A stretch of DNA of 64,000 nt from Dyadobacter sp. 50-39 (GTDB lineage Bacteria; Bacteroidota; Bacteroidia; Cytophagales; Spirosomataceae): positions 124,001-188,000 of the forward strand of contig MKSR01000048.1 of the NCBI GenBank assembly GCA_001898145.1. The letters run 5' to 3'. The position numbers and the translations under genes are program-made. Below the pieces are notes generated by a model. The model worked only from the letters and a program-made list of their open reading frames with translations, did not search any database and was not told the DNA's origin. Positions 52,499 through 61,385 of this stretch are shown here, piece after piece; within the stretch, counting starts at the first letter, position 1; every line of letters begins with the position of its first letter.

Positions 52499-52688
52499 AT
52501 CGTCGGTACTATTTGGGTTTTCGGGAACGATGGCCGGAGGCGTTTAGAAACCGCAAGTTCGGTGATCTGTTGCTTAAAACCGACGAGGGGCCGCGCGAAT
52601 CGGTCAGATTTTTTAACATTTTTTAAGACAACAGATTCTCTATGTAACCGTTGTTGAGATATTGAAAACATCAAACAAACCTTTCAAA

Positions 52689-53282
52689 ATGAGAACATTA
52701 TCTGTACTTTTTCTGATGGTACTGAGCTGTACCGCAGCCAGCTTTGCACAATCGACCGACCAGAAAATCGGGTACGTCGACCAGCAGTATATTCTTGAAA
52801 ATATGCCCGAATTCAAGAAACTAAATGAAGAGATCGTGGTCAAGAGCGACCAGTACGACAAAATCCTGAAAGGAAAGTTTGAGGAATTCCGGCTGAAATC
52901 CGACGCATTCGACAAGCTCGTCGCCAGCAAGGCCGACCAGGCTATCCTGCGCGACAAGGCGAATGAACTGGAAAGCCTGAAAAAGTCGTATGAGGATTTC
53001 GAGACCAATTCCATGGCCCAGCTCCGCGATTACTACGCCAAAAAGTTTGAGCCTATCAAGCAGAAAGTAAATGAAGCCATCATCTTCGCGGGCCGTCAGA
53101 AAGGCTACGCATTCCTGCTCCGCATGGATCTCAACCCCAACGGCGGCGACTTGTGGCCCGTCGTCCTCTACGCCCACGACTCCACTTCAAACCTCACTTC
53201 CGACATTCTGAGAAACCTCGGCATCAACGCCGCCGCCGCATCAACCCGGAAAGTGGGGCTGCCGCAGCTTTTGAAGCGGTGA
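52689..53282 (+). CDS. OmpH/Skp family periplasmic chaperone
   Basis: A 197-residue protein started at ATG 52689 (MRTLSVLFLMVLSC), which gives a signal peptide ending near SFAQ; the upstream in-frame start at 52662 adds nine residues before it. The mature part shows KIGYVDQQYILENMPEFKKL, the conserved OmpH start, followed by long coiled-coil helices (about 45-135) and then a beta-rich closing part. Skp-like trimers hold unfolded outer membrane proteins in the periplasm. It is single and ends in a good terminator. It is longer at the C-terminus than E. coli Skp. Confidence 0.88.
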   Translation: MRTLSVLFLMVLSCTAASFAQSTDQKIGYVDQQYILENMPEFKKLNEEIVVKSDQYDKILKGKFEEFRLKSDAFDKLVASKADQAILRDKANELESLKKSYEDFETNSMAQLRDYYAKKFEPIKQKVNEAIIFAGRQKGYAFLLRMDLNPNGGDLWPVVLYAHDSTSNLTSDILRNLGINAAAASTRKVGLPQLLKR

Positions 53283-53310
53283 TAAAGCGTTGCAGTTTCC
53301 TCTACATCAT

Positions 53311-53336
53311 GGCCTCCTTTAACGGAGGCCGTTTTT
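53311..53336 (+). terminator. Rho-independent terminator after the OmpH gene
   Basis: The stem GGCCTCC (53311-53317) and GGAGGCC (53324-53330) with a 6-nt loop is followed by GTTTTT, 28 bp after the stop codon. Confidence 0.88.
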
Positions 53337-53357
53337 AATGCCGGTAGACAACAATTC

Positions 53358-53371
53358 CTGACCAAAGTCAG
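53358..53371 (+). promoter_or_regulatory. FNR-type box upstream of ccoI
   Basis: The perfect palindrome CTGAC-CAAA-GTCAG has the TGA-N6-TCA core and 5-4-5 architecture of CRP/FNR-family operators. It ends 73 bp before the ccoI start codon. A similar, less perfect site precedes hemN. Oxygen control of the oxidase genes is the natural reading. Confidence 0.6.
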
Positions 53372-53444
53372 TTTTTGCCACGCCGTTTCATCATCCGTAA
53401 CGCTGGTCGTATGCTCCAATTTTGGGTACGGTTTAATCCAGACC

Positions 53445-55919
53445 ATGACCATGAGCATATTGACGGCCCCCGAGGCTACTCCCGATACAAAGCATGTGTG
53501 CTACCACTGCGGCGAAGACTGCCGCGACGAGGTGCTGCATGCGGACGAACACGATTTTTGCTGCGACGGCTGCGTAACGGTTTACAGCCTGCTGAAAGAG
53601 AGCGACCTTTGCCAGTATTACGCGATCGACGGCGCGCAGGGCATTTCACCGGACCCTACTTTCTATAAAGGCAAGTACGATCACCTCGACCAGCCGGAAG
53701 TGCACGACAAGATGATCGAGTTTACGGACGGACGACTGACCACCGTTTACTGGTATCTTCCCAAAATGCATTGCAGCTCGTGCATCTGGCTGCTGGAACA
53801 CCTCTACCGCCTCAACCCGGCTGTGCGCAGCTCGGTGGTGAATTTTCCGGAGAAAAAGGTAAGGATCACTTTTGACGCCGCAGATTTGCGGCTTAGCGAG
53901 CTCGCGGCATTGCTGACGGGCATTGGGTATGAGCCCTATCTGAGCATGGATGATTTGTCGGGTAAGAAGGCAGGAAAATGGAACCGTACGCGGCTTTACA
54001 AGATCGGAATTGCCGGTTTTGCATTCGGGAACATTATGATGCTGAGTTTTCCCGAATACTTTCATCTGGGGCAAAATACTTCCGACCAGAACCTCCGCAC
54101 GCTTTTCGGTGTCCTGAACCTCGCATTGAGCCTGCCGGTGCTGTTCTACTGCGCTGCAGATTTTTACAAATCGGCCTGGTCGGCGCTGAAAGGGCGTTAC
54201 TTGAACATCGACGCGCCTATTGCCCTTGCATTGAGCTGCGTCTTCCTGATCAGCATTTACCAACTTGCCACACAAACCGGCCCCGGCTATCTCGACTCTT
54301 TCGCCGGAGCGGTATTTTTCATGCTCGTGGGCCGGTATTTTCAGGATAAAACTTACGCCGGCGTTTCTTTCGACCGCGACTACAAATCCTATTTCCCGAT
54401 CGCCATTTCGGTGCTAAGCGACGGTAGTGAAATGCGCAAACCCATTACCGACCTGCAAAAAGGCGACCATATGCTGGTCCGCAATGAAGAACTTATCCCC
54501 GCCGACGCAGTACTGCAAAGCGCGGTGGCAATGATCGATTACAGCTTCGTTTCCGGCGAATCGCAACCGGTGGAAAGACGAAAAGGAGACACTATTTATG
54601 CCGGCGGCAAGCAAAAGGGCGCCGCGATAGAACTGGAAGTGCTTCGGGAAGTTTCGCAAAGCTACCTGACGCAGCTTTGGAACAACGAGGCGTTTGCACG
54701 CGAGAAGGATGATGCCAATAAATCGCTGGCGGCCCGCATTAACCGCTATTTTTCACTGATTGTGCTCGGTATCGCGGCGGTCACTTTTGCGATCTGGTTT
54801 TTTGTTAACAAAAGCCCGGAGACTGCATTTCTGGCATTCACTACTACCCTGCTCGTGGCTTGCCCGTGTGCGCTGCTGCTTTCGTCGACTTTCACGAACG
54901 GCAACCTGCTGAGCGTTTTCAGCCGCAACCGGTTTTATCCCAAAAATGCACACAGTATTGAAAGACTGGCGCAGATAGACGCGGTCGTTTTTGACAAAAC
55001 GGGCACCATTACCCTGCCCGACGACGCCGAGGTGGATTTTACAGGCGAACCGTCGACCCGCGAGGAGCTGGTGATGATTAAAACCCTGGTAGGGCAATCG
55101 TCGCACCCGTTGAGCAGGCTTATCGCGAGGCATTTGACCGAAGTGGCGGCCAGCCGGCGCGTACTGACCGGCTTTTCCGAAACAAGCGGCAAGGGAATGG
55201 TCGCGCAATGGGGCGCCAGGACCGTGAGAGTGGGCTCGGCAAGCTGGGTCGGAGCGGCCGGTATTGATGATAATAACGAACAGTCGAGCCGGGTGTACGT
55301 AGCGGTTGATGAAGTGGTCAAAGGCTATTTCACGATCCGGAGCAAATACCGTCCCGAATTACCAGAAACGCTGGCTGCATTACGCCAGGCGGGCATCAGT
55401 ACCTACCTCCTTTCCGGCGACCGCCCCACCGACCGCGACCTTCTGACCCCGCTTTTCGGACCGGGCGCATTGCTTCTTTTCAACCAAAAGCCTGAACAGA
55501 AACTGGACTTCGTACGTGAACTTCAAGGCCAGGGCCGCCACGTGCTGATGGTCGGTGACGGGCTGAACGACGCCGGCGCATTACGCCAAAGCGACGTCGG
55601 GCTGGCTGTCTCCGATGACATCAATAATTTTTCGCCCTCCTGCGATGCGATTGTGGAGGGAAACCAGCTCAGCCTCCTTCCGGGCTACATCAGCCTTGCC
55701 CGGAGCGGCCAGCGCATTATCCGCCAAAGCTTCACTATTTCATTGATATACAACATCCTGGGGCTTTCATTTGCTGTCACAGGCCATCTTTCTCCGGTCA
55801 TTGCGGCGATCCTGATGCCGGTCAGCTCCATTACCATCGTGGCTTTCACCACCCTGGCCAGCAATGCTGCCGCGCGGCGGTATCTCAAAAAACTGACCAA
55901 TGTCATAAACGAACCATAG
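53445..55919 (+). CDS. ccoI: CcoI copper-exporting P-type ATPase for cbb3 oxidase assembly
   Basis: An 824-residue P1B-type ATPase. The N-terminus has the CcoI-type cysteine-rich domain (CYHCGEDC, then FCCDGCVTVYSLL), followed by a heavy-metal domain with MHCSSC. Membrane helices start near residue 180. The ion site is CPC in TTLLVACPCALLL, the phosphorylation site DKTGTITLP, and the actuator loop VSGESQPV. The ATP-binding HP motif is SHPLSRLIARHL and the hinge is GDGLNDAGAL. It supplies copper to the cbb3 oxidase (CtpA/FixI group). It is the first gene of the cco cluster and is preceded by an FNR-type box. Confidence 0.95.
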   Translation: MTMSILTAPEATPDTKHVCYHCGEDCRDEVLHADEHDFCCDGCVTVYSLLKESDLCQYYAIDGAQGISPDPTFYKGKYDHLDQPEVHDKMIEFTDGRLTTVYWYLPKMHCSSCIWLLEHLYRLNPAVRSSVVNFPEKKVRITFDAADLRLSELAALLTGIGYEPYLSMDDLSGKKAGKWNRTRLYKIGIAGFAFGNIMMLSFPEYFHLGQNTSDQNLRTLFGVLNLALSLPVLFYCAADFYKSAWSALKGRYLNIDAPIALALSCVFLISIYQLATQTGPGYLDSFAGAVFFMLVGRYFQDKTYAGVSFDRDYKSYFPIAISVLSDGSEMRKPITDLQKGDHMLVRNEELIPADAVLQSAVAMIDYSFVSGESQPVERRKGDTIYAGGKQKGAAIELEVLREVSQSYLTQLWNNEAFAREKDDANKSLAARINRYFSLIVLGIAAVTFAIWFFVNKSPETAFLAFTTTLLVACPCALLLSSTFTNGNLLSVFSRNRFYPKNAHSIERLAQIDAVVFDKTGTITLPDDAEVDFTGEPSTREELVMIKTLVGQSSHPLSRLIARHLTEVAASRRVLTGFSETSGKGMVAQWGARTVRVGSASWVGAAGIDDNNEQSSRVYVAVDEVVKGYFTIRSKYRPELPETLAALRQAGISTYLLSGDRPTDRDLLTPLFGPGALLLFNQKPEQKLDFVRELQGQGRHVLMVGDGLNDAGALRQSDVGLAVSDDINNFSPSCDAIVEGNQLSLLPGYISLARSGQRIIRQSFTISLIYNILGLSFAVTGHLSPVIAAILMPVSSITIVAFTTLASNAAARRYLKKLTNVINEP

Positions 55920-55990
55920 TACCGGTCATCCTTTGCCAGGCGTGCCGCGGGTAGTTTTGGCCTATCAAAAAATCCTAATCGATCCTCATC

Positions 55991-56143
55991 ATGAGCGCAT
56001 TATATCTGCTGATCATCGCCAGTTTGCTGGTGGCGCTGGGATTCCTGGGCGCATTTATCTGGTCGGTACGGAAAGGGCATTACGACGACGATTATACGCC
56101 CTCCGTCCGCATCCTGCTCGACGATTCCGAAAAACAGCCCTAA
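55991..56143 (+). CDS. ccoS: CcoS cbb3 oxidase maturation protein
   Basis: A 50-residue protein starting MSALYLLIIASLLVALGF, with one membrane helix (residues 3-25), the conserved FIWSVRKGHYDDD motif and a charged C-terminus. This is the CcoS pattern (FixS). CcoS is needed to load heme and copper into the oxidase. It lies between ccoI and ccoNO, its usual position. Confidence 0.95.
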   Translation: MSALYLLIIASLLVALGFLGAFIWSVRKGHYDDDYTPSVRILLDDSEKQP

Positions 56144-56192
56144 CTGACGCCACTCATCTGAACTGATTTTTACCATTTATCCTCACTAAGTT

Positions 56193-58337
56193 ATGTCAAA
56201 CGTTCCCCATCCCGAGCTCGCCTCCGTTGAGTTGGATGAATTTCAATACGACAACCGCATTGTCCGGGACTTCGCTATCGCCACCATCCTGTTCGGGCTC
56301 ATCGGTATGCTCGTGGGCTTGCTGGCCGCATTGCAGCTGGTTTTCCCGAACCTGAATTTTGACCTGCCGTTCCTGACATTCAGCCGTATCAGACCGCTGC
56401 ATACCAACGCGGTGATCTTCGCATTTGTCGGAAACGGCTTTTTTACAGGACTTTACTACTCCGTTCCGCGGGTGCTGCGGACGCCTATCTGGAGCCCGGC
56501 GCTGAGCCGCTTTCATTTCTGGGCGTGGCAGGCTATAATCCTCGGCGCGGCCATTTCGCTGCCGATGGGTTTCACCACTTCCAAGGAATACGCCGAGCTG
56601 GAATGGCCGTTCGACATTGCCATTGCCGTCGTGTGGGTTTCAGCTTTGGTGAACATTATCATGACCACCATCAACCGTCGCGTAGAGCATATTTATGCCG
56701 CGGTATGGTTCTACATCGCCTCATTCGTAACCGTTGCGATGCTGCACGTGGTCAACAGCGTGGAACTGCCGATATCTTTCATGAAAAGCTACTCGGTGTA
56801 CGCAGGGGTGCAGGACGCCCTCGTGCAATGGTGGTACGGGCATAATGCGGTGGCCTTTTTCCTTACCACACCTTACCTGGGCCTGATGTACTACTTCCTG
56901 CCCAAAGCCGCCAACCGGCCCATTTATTCTTACCGGCTGTCGATTGTTCACTTCTGGGCGCTGATATTCCTGTATATCTGGGCCGGGCCGCACCACTTGC
57001 TCTATACGGCATTGCCCGAATGGGCGCAAACGCTCGGTACCGTGTTCTCCGTGATGCTCATTGCACCTTCATGGGGCGGTATGATGAACGGTTTGATGAC
57101 GTTGCGCGGCGCCTGGGACAAGGTACGGGAAGATGTAGTGCTGAAATTTATGGTGGTTGCGATTACCGCTTACGGTATGGCCACCTTCGAAGGGCCTATG
57201 CTGTCCCTCAAAAACGTAAACGCCATCGCCCACTACACCGACTGGATCGTGGCACACGTACACGTAGGTGCGCTCGGCTGGAATGGCTTCCTTACTTTCG
57301 GTATCCTTTACTGGTTGTTCCCAAGGTTGTACAACCGCCCGCTATATTCTACCAAGGCCGCTAATTTCCACTTCTGGATCGGTACGCTGGGTATCATCTT
57401 CTATACCATCCCCATGTATTGGGCCGGATGGGTACAGAGCTCGATGTGGAAGGAGTTTACACAGGAAGGTCTATTGAAATACCCTAACTTCCTTGAAACT
57501 GTAACTGCACTCAAACCACTGTATTTCCTTCGCGGCGTGGGCGGTTCGCTATACCTGGTGGGCTTCGTGGTGATGATCTATAACCTGTGGATGACCGCCA
57601 TCAAAGGCAAGCTCGTAGCCACTGAAACCGCGAAAGCCATGCCGCTGAATGCGATCTGGCATGCAGAAAAGAGCGAATACTGGCACCGCCGGTTGCTGGA
57701 ACGCAAACCGTTGGCACTCACCATATTCTCGCTGATTGCCGTCGCTATCGGCGGAATGATCGAAATGATCCCTACGTTCCTGGTCGAATCCAACGTGCCG
57801 ACCATCGCCAGCGTGAAACCTTACACGCCGCTGGAATTACAGGGCCGTGATATTTATGTCCGCGAAGGCTGCTACGTGTGCCATACGCAGATGATCCGTC
57901 CGTTCAGGTCCGAGATAGAGCGGTTCGGGGAGTATTCCAAATCAGGGGAATTCGTATATGACCACCCGCACCAATGGGGCTCCAAACGCACCGGCCCGGA
58001 TTTGCAGCGTGTAGGCGGCAAGTACCCCGACTCCTGGCATTACAACCACATGGAAGATCCTACCAGTATGTCGCCCGGCTCCATTATGCCGCGCTACGGC
58101 TGGCTGCTCGAAAACGACCTGGATACGACTACTACCGTGGCGAAAATCAAGGCGATGCAAACGCTCGGCGTGCCATACGAAAAAGGTTACGAGCACCAGG
58201 CTAATACCGACCTCGTGAAGCAGGAAAAGGAAATCCAGGAGCGCTTGAAGCAAAGCGGCATCAAAACGGCAGCCAACAAAGAGATCATCGCATTGATTGC
58301 CTATATGCAGCGGCTTGGTACTGATATAAAAAAATGA
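56193..58337 (+). CDS. ccoN: Fused CcoN-CcoO, cbb3-type cytochrome c oxidase subunits I and II
   Basis: A 714-residue fusion. The CcoN part (about 1-480) has about 12 membrane helices with heme and copper His ligands in LHTNAVIFAF, VQWWYGHNAVAFFLT, WAGPHHLLYTALPEW and DWIVAHVHVGALGWNGF. After a helix (LTIFSLIAVAIGGMIEM), the CcoO part (about 540-714) has the heme c site REGCYVCHTQMIRPFRSE, HQWGSKRTGPDL and the axial Met region SPGSIMPRYGW. The complex reduces oxygen to water at high affinity. The fusion is common in Bacteroidetes. The stop codon coincides with the first unit of a GAATGAGT hairpin element. Confidence 0.95.
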   Translation: MSNVPHPELASVELDEFQYDNRIVRDFAIATILFGLIGMLVGLLAALQLVFPNLNFDLPFLTFSRIRPLHTNAVIFAFVGNGFFTGLYYSVPRVLRTPIWSPALSRFHFWAWQAIILGAAISLPMGFTTSKEYAELEWPFDIAIAVVWVSALVNIIMTTINRRVEHIYAAVWFYIASFVTVAMLHVVNSVELPISFMKSYSVYAGVQDALVQWWYGHNAVAFFLTTPYLGLMYYFLPKAANRPIYSYRLSIVHFWALIFLYIWAGPHHLLYTALPEWAQTLGTVFSVMLIAPSWGGMMNGLMTLRGAWDKVREDVVLKFMVVAITAYGMATFEGPMLSLKNVNAIAHYTDWIVAHVHVGALGWNGFLTFGILYWLFPRLYNRPLYSTKAANFHFWIGTLGIIFYTIPMYWAGWVQSSMWKEFTQEGLLKYPNFLETVTALKPLYFLRGVGGSLYLVGFVVMIYNLWMTAIKGKLVATETAKAMPLNAIWHAEKSEYWHRRLLERKPLALTIFSLIAVAIGGMIEMIPTFLVESNVPTIASVKPYTPLELQGRDIYVREGCYVCHTQMIRPFRSEIERFGEYSKSGEFVYDHPHQWGSKRTGPDLQRVGGKYPDSWHYNHMEDPTSMSPGSIMPRYGWLLENDLDTTTTVAKIKAMQTLGVPYEKGYEHQANTDLVKQEKEIQERLKQSGIKTAANKEIIALIAYMQRLGTDIKK

Positions 58338-58510
58338 GTGAATGAGTGAATTGTGAATGATTGAATGAGTGAATGACTGAATAATTAGTCCTCCATTTCT
58401 AACCTATTGAAACGACACCCGATTCCTATTGACTATTCATTCAATCATTCAATCATTCACTCATTCACTCATTCACTCATTCATTCGGTCATCCAGTCAT
58501 TCAATTATTC
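58334..58510. repeat. GAATGAGT hairpin repeat between ccoNO and ccoP
   Basis: The left arm (58334-58383) has GAATGAGT-type units with variants such as GAATGACT and GAATGATT. The right arm (about 58437-58510) has ACTCATTC-type units. About 50 bp of unrelated sequence lie between. The arms can form a very long imperfect hairpin in the transcript between the two oxidase genes. The left arm includes the ccoNO stop codon. Confidence 0.85.
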
Positions 58511-58524
58511 AAAATTGACCTCTC

Positions 58525-59547
58525 ATGAAATTCCGCAACTACCTCGAAACCATAGCCGGTGTGGGCATTTATCCGCTCATATCACTCCTGATATTCTTCG
58601 CTTTCTTCGTCGGCCTGCTCATCTACGTGTGGGGGCTGGATAAAAGGAAGCTCGACAAAATGCGCAGCATCCCGCTGAACGACGGCGTTGCGAAAAAGGC
58701 CCTACTGTCATTGCTTCTGCTCGGGGTGATCGCATTACCTGCGTCTGCACAGGAAGCCACAGACAAAGTGCGCGCGGTGACCGAGCTGGACCTGATCCTG
58801 TACGTGCTGCTGGGCGCATTGGTCTTTATCATTATCCAGTTGGGAATCCTGCTGGCCTCGGCCATGAATGTGCTCAACAAAACGGCGCATGCTTCCCAGC
58901 AAGAGCCTACCCACATTTTCAGCGCGCATTGGTGGAAAAAGTTCAGGGGTATCGGCGTAGCATTGAAGGATGAAAAAGATATCCTCATCGACGGTCACGA
59001 CTACGACGGAATCCAGGAGCTCGACAACCGCATGCCGCCGTGGCTGCAATTCCTTTTCTACACGACCATCTTTTTTGCAGTCGTTTACGCAGCTTACTAT
59101 TTCAGTGGCCTGGGCGATCTGCAAATCGCCGAGCTCGACAAGGAAATAGCGACTGCCGAAGTCGAGAAAAAAGCTTACATGGAAAAAGTAGGTGCCAGCA
59201 TGGATGAAAACTCCGTGACGCTGCTTACCGACAAAGCGGGCGTGGACGCAGGGATGAAGATCTTCCAGGAAAAATGTACGGCCTGCCATGGCACGGAAGG
59301 CGGCGGTGCTGTGGGCCCTAACCTGACAGACGCATATTGGCTGCACGGCGGCGGCATTCACAATGTATTCAAGGTGATCAAATATGGTGTGCCTGAAAAA
59401 GGGATGATTTCCTGGGAGAAACAGCTTTCCCCCACCGACATTCAGAAGGTAGCGAGCTTCGTGCTTTCAATCAAAGGCACCAAACCGGCCAATGCGAAGG
59501 AACCGCAAGGTGAACTGGTTAGCGAAGAGACTGTGGCAAAGCAATAA
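58525..59547 (+). CDS. ccoP: CcoQ-CcoP-like subunit III, single heme c
   Basis: A 340-residue membrane protein. The N-terminus (MKFRNYLETIAGVGIYPLISLLIFFAFF in parts, then YVWGLDKRKLDKMRSIPL) looks like CcoQ. A second hydrophobic segment ending in LPASAQ resembles an internal signal peptide. Helices near residues 90-115 and 172-192 follow, and then a cytochrome c domain with EKCTACHGTEGGG and GPNLTDAYW. Only one CxxCH is present, while proteobacterial CcoP has two, so this is a single-heme version. It passes electrons from soluble cytochrome to CcoO. It is separated from ccoNO by a hairpin repeat. Confidence 0.92.
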   Translation: MKFRNYLETIAGVGIYPLISLLIFFAFFVGLLIYVWGLDKRKLDKMRSIPLNDGVAKKALLSLLLLGVIALPASAQEATDKVRAVTELDLILYVLLGALVFIIIQLGILLASAMNVLNKTAHASQQEPTHIFSAHWWKKFRGIGVALKDEKDILIDGHDYDGIQELDNRMPPWLQFLFYTTIFFAVVYAAYYFSGLGDLQIAELDKEIATAEVEKKAYMEKVGASMDENSVTLLTDKAGVDAGMKIFQEKCTACHGTEGGGAVGPNLTDAYWLHGGGIHNVFKVIKYGVPEKGMISWEKQLSPTDIQKVASFVLSIKGTKPANAKEPQGELVSEETVAKQ

Positions 59548-59553
59548 CCGATC

Positions 59554-60903
59554 ATGAAAGCGAGTAACGAAACACGTCCCCTTTACCCCCAGCGCCCGGA
59601 AGGCAAATGGCATAACCGCCGCGTGGTATTCAGTATTGCCATTATTGCATTGTTGTTCGTTACGCCTTTCATCCGGATCGGTGGGCAGCCGCTGGTGCTG
59701 CTGAATGTGATTGAGCGAAAAATCATGCTTTTCGGCATATTCATCGGGCCACAGGATTACTGGCTCTTCGGGCTTACGATGCTTTCGTTTTTTGTGTTCA
59801 TTGTATTGTTTACGACAGTTTTCGGGAGGCTGTGGTGCGGCTGGGCCTGCCCGCAGACGGTTTTCATGGAGATGGTTTTCCGTAAAATCGAATATGCTAT
59901 CGAAGGCGACGCCGGGAAGCAGAAACTGCTGGACAAAGCTCCATGGACGGCCGACAAGGTTCTGAAAAAGGGATTGAAATACACCATTTTCCTGATCATT
60001 TCCTTCGCCATTGCCAACCTGCTGCTGGCCTACGTACTCGGCACCGATGCGCTTTACAAGATCATTTCCGAACCGATCGAAGATCATATGGCGCTGTTTT
60101 CCGGCATTGTGATTTTCACCGCGGTATTCTATTGGAACTTCGCCTGGCTGCGCGAGCAGGCATGCACCGTGGTGTGCCCGTATGGCCGCCTGCAAAGCGT
60201 GCTCCTCGACAGGAACTCCATCAATGTGGCCTACGATCACGAGCGTGGCGAACCCAGGGGCAAGCTCCATAAAGGAACAGACCGCACGGAAGGTGACTGC
60301 ATCAGCTGTTTCCAATGTGTAGCCGTGTGCCCTACCGGCATCGACATCCGAAACGGGACCCAAATGGAATGTGTGAATTGCACCGCCTGCATTGATGCCT
60401 GTGATGCCATTATGGATAAAGTAGGTTTTCAGAAAGGCCTTATCCGCTACACTTCCGAAAATGCGATCATGAAAAAGACCGCGAAAGTAATAACCCTCCG
60501 GACGTGGGGTTATGCGGCGGTGCTGGTACTGCTATGGTCGGCATTGGGCTTTGTGGTAGCGACGCGCACCGATACGCAAACCACGCTTTTCCGTGCGCCG
60601 GGCAGCCGTTACATCGAGAACAGCGACGGAACCATCAGCAACCTGTACACTTTCAAGATATTCAACAAAACGAACCGCATCATCAAACCCTCCCTGCACC
60701 TCGACACCCCGCAAGGTAAGCTTCTGTTCGCCGGATCACCCGATCTGACGCTCGAAGCAGCGGGGATGTCTGAGGGTACGGTGTTCATCATCATTCCAAA
60801 GTCTGAATTGAAGAGCCGCAAAACGGTGCTGAAACTGTCCGTATCTCAGGATAACCAGCCACTCGAAACGTTCGAAACCACCTTCATTGCGCCGGAAGAA
60901 TAA
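59554..60903 (+). CDS. ccoG: CcoG cbb3 oxidase accessory ferredoxin-like protein
   Basis: A 449-residue protein (RdxA/FixG family) with membrane helices near 28-50, 75-97, 145-165, 180-200 and 310-335. It has the motif FGRLWCGWACPQTVFME and two 4Fe-4S clusters in CISCFQCVAVCPTGID and MECVNCTACIDACD. A C-terminal Ig-like FixG domain (about 345-449) is present. CcoG acts as a copper reductase in cbb3 assembly. It starts 6 bp after ccoP. Confidence 0.95.
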   Translation: MKASNETRPLYPQRPEGKWHNRRVVFSIAIIALLFVTPFIRIGGQPLVLLNVIERKIMLFGIFIGPQDYWLFGLTMLSFFVFIVLFTTVFGRLWCGWACPQTVFMEMVFRKIEYAIEGDAGKQKLLDKAPWTADKVLKKGLKYTIFLIISFAIANLLLAYVLGTDALYKIISEPIEDHMALFSGIVIFTAVFYWNFAWLREQACTVVCPYGRLQSVLLDRNSINVAYDHERGEPRGKLHKGTDRTEGDCISCFQCVAVCPTGIDIRNGTQMECVNCTACIDACDAIMDKVGFQKGLIRYTSENAIMKKTAKVITLRTWGYAAVLVLLWSALGFVVATRTDTQTTLFRAPGSRYIENSDGTISNLYTFKIFNKTNRIIKPSLHLDTPQGKLLFAGSPDLTLEAAGMSEGTVFIIIPKSELKSRKTVLKLSVSQDNQPLETFETTFIAPEE

Positions 60904-60929
60904 TGTATTAACCTATTATTTAAAACATT

Positions 60930-61382
60930 ATGAAACTCAATTGGAAAGCACTCATTGCCGCTGTTTACGTCAGTTTCGTATCCATGATCCTGCTGCTGGT
61001 GGGAATGAGCGCAGGGCAGAAAATAGACCTCGTGACCGACCACTATTACGAGGAAGAACTCAAATTCCAGGGCAAGATAGACAAGGCGCAACGCGCCGCC
61101 GAACTGCCCGAGCCGCTATCTTGGCAGATTACCGAAAGCGGATTACTGGTCCACTACCCTGCCGGGTTCAGGGACGGGGATATTTCCGGCGAAATCCGCC
61201 TGTACTGCCCGTCGGACGACCGTAACGACCGGCAGTTCGCCATCCGTTCGAACAACAACGGGCAGACAGTCGCTTTATCGCAAATCCCCGCCGGCCGGTA
61301 CAAAATCCAGGTCGACTGGAAAAATGGCGACAAGACTTATTGGAATGAGGGCGTGGTGGTTATCGGTCCTAAAAAGATTTAA
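60930..61382 (+). CDS. ccoH: CcoH/FixH family cbb3 oxidase assembly protein
   Basis: A 150-residue protein with one N-terminal membrane helix (about 8-30, IAAVYVSFVSMILLLVGM) and an exported FixH domain: DLVTDHYYEEELKFQGKIDK, then AGRYKIQVDWKNGDKTYWNEG. FixH is required for a stable cbb3 complex. It lies 26 bp after ccoG and 3 bp before the SafE-like gene. Confidence 0.92.
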   Translation: MKLNWKALIAAVYVSFVSMILLLVGMSAGQKIDLVTDHYYEEELKFQGKIDKAQRAAELPEPLSWQITESGLLVHYPAGFRDGDISGEIRLYCPSDDRNDRQFAIRSNNNGQTVALSQIPAGRYKIQVDWKNGDKTYWNEGVVVIGPKKI

Positions 61383-61385
61383 GCC

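Noticed and set aside
58334-58510. The repeated 8-mers considered as a CRISPR array
   Set aside because: Units are 8 bp, adjacent, degenerate and arranged as inverted arms. There are no regular 30-40 bp spacers and no cas genes.
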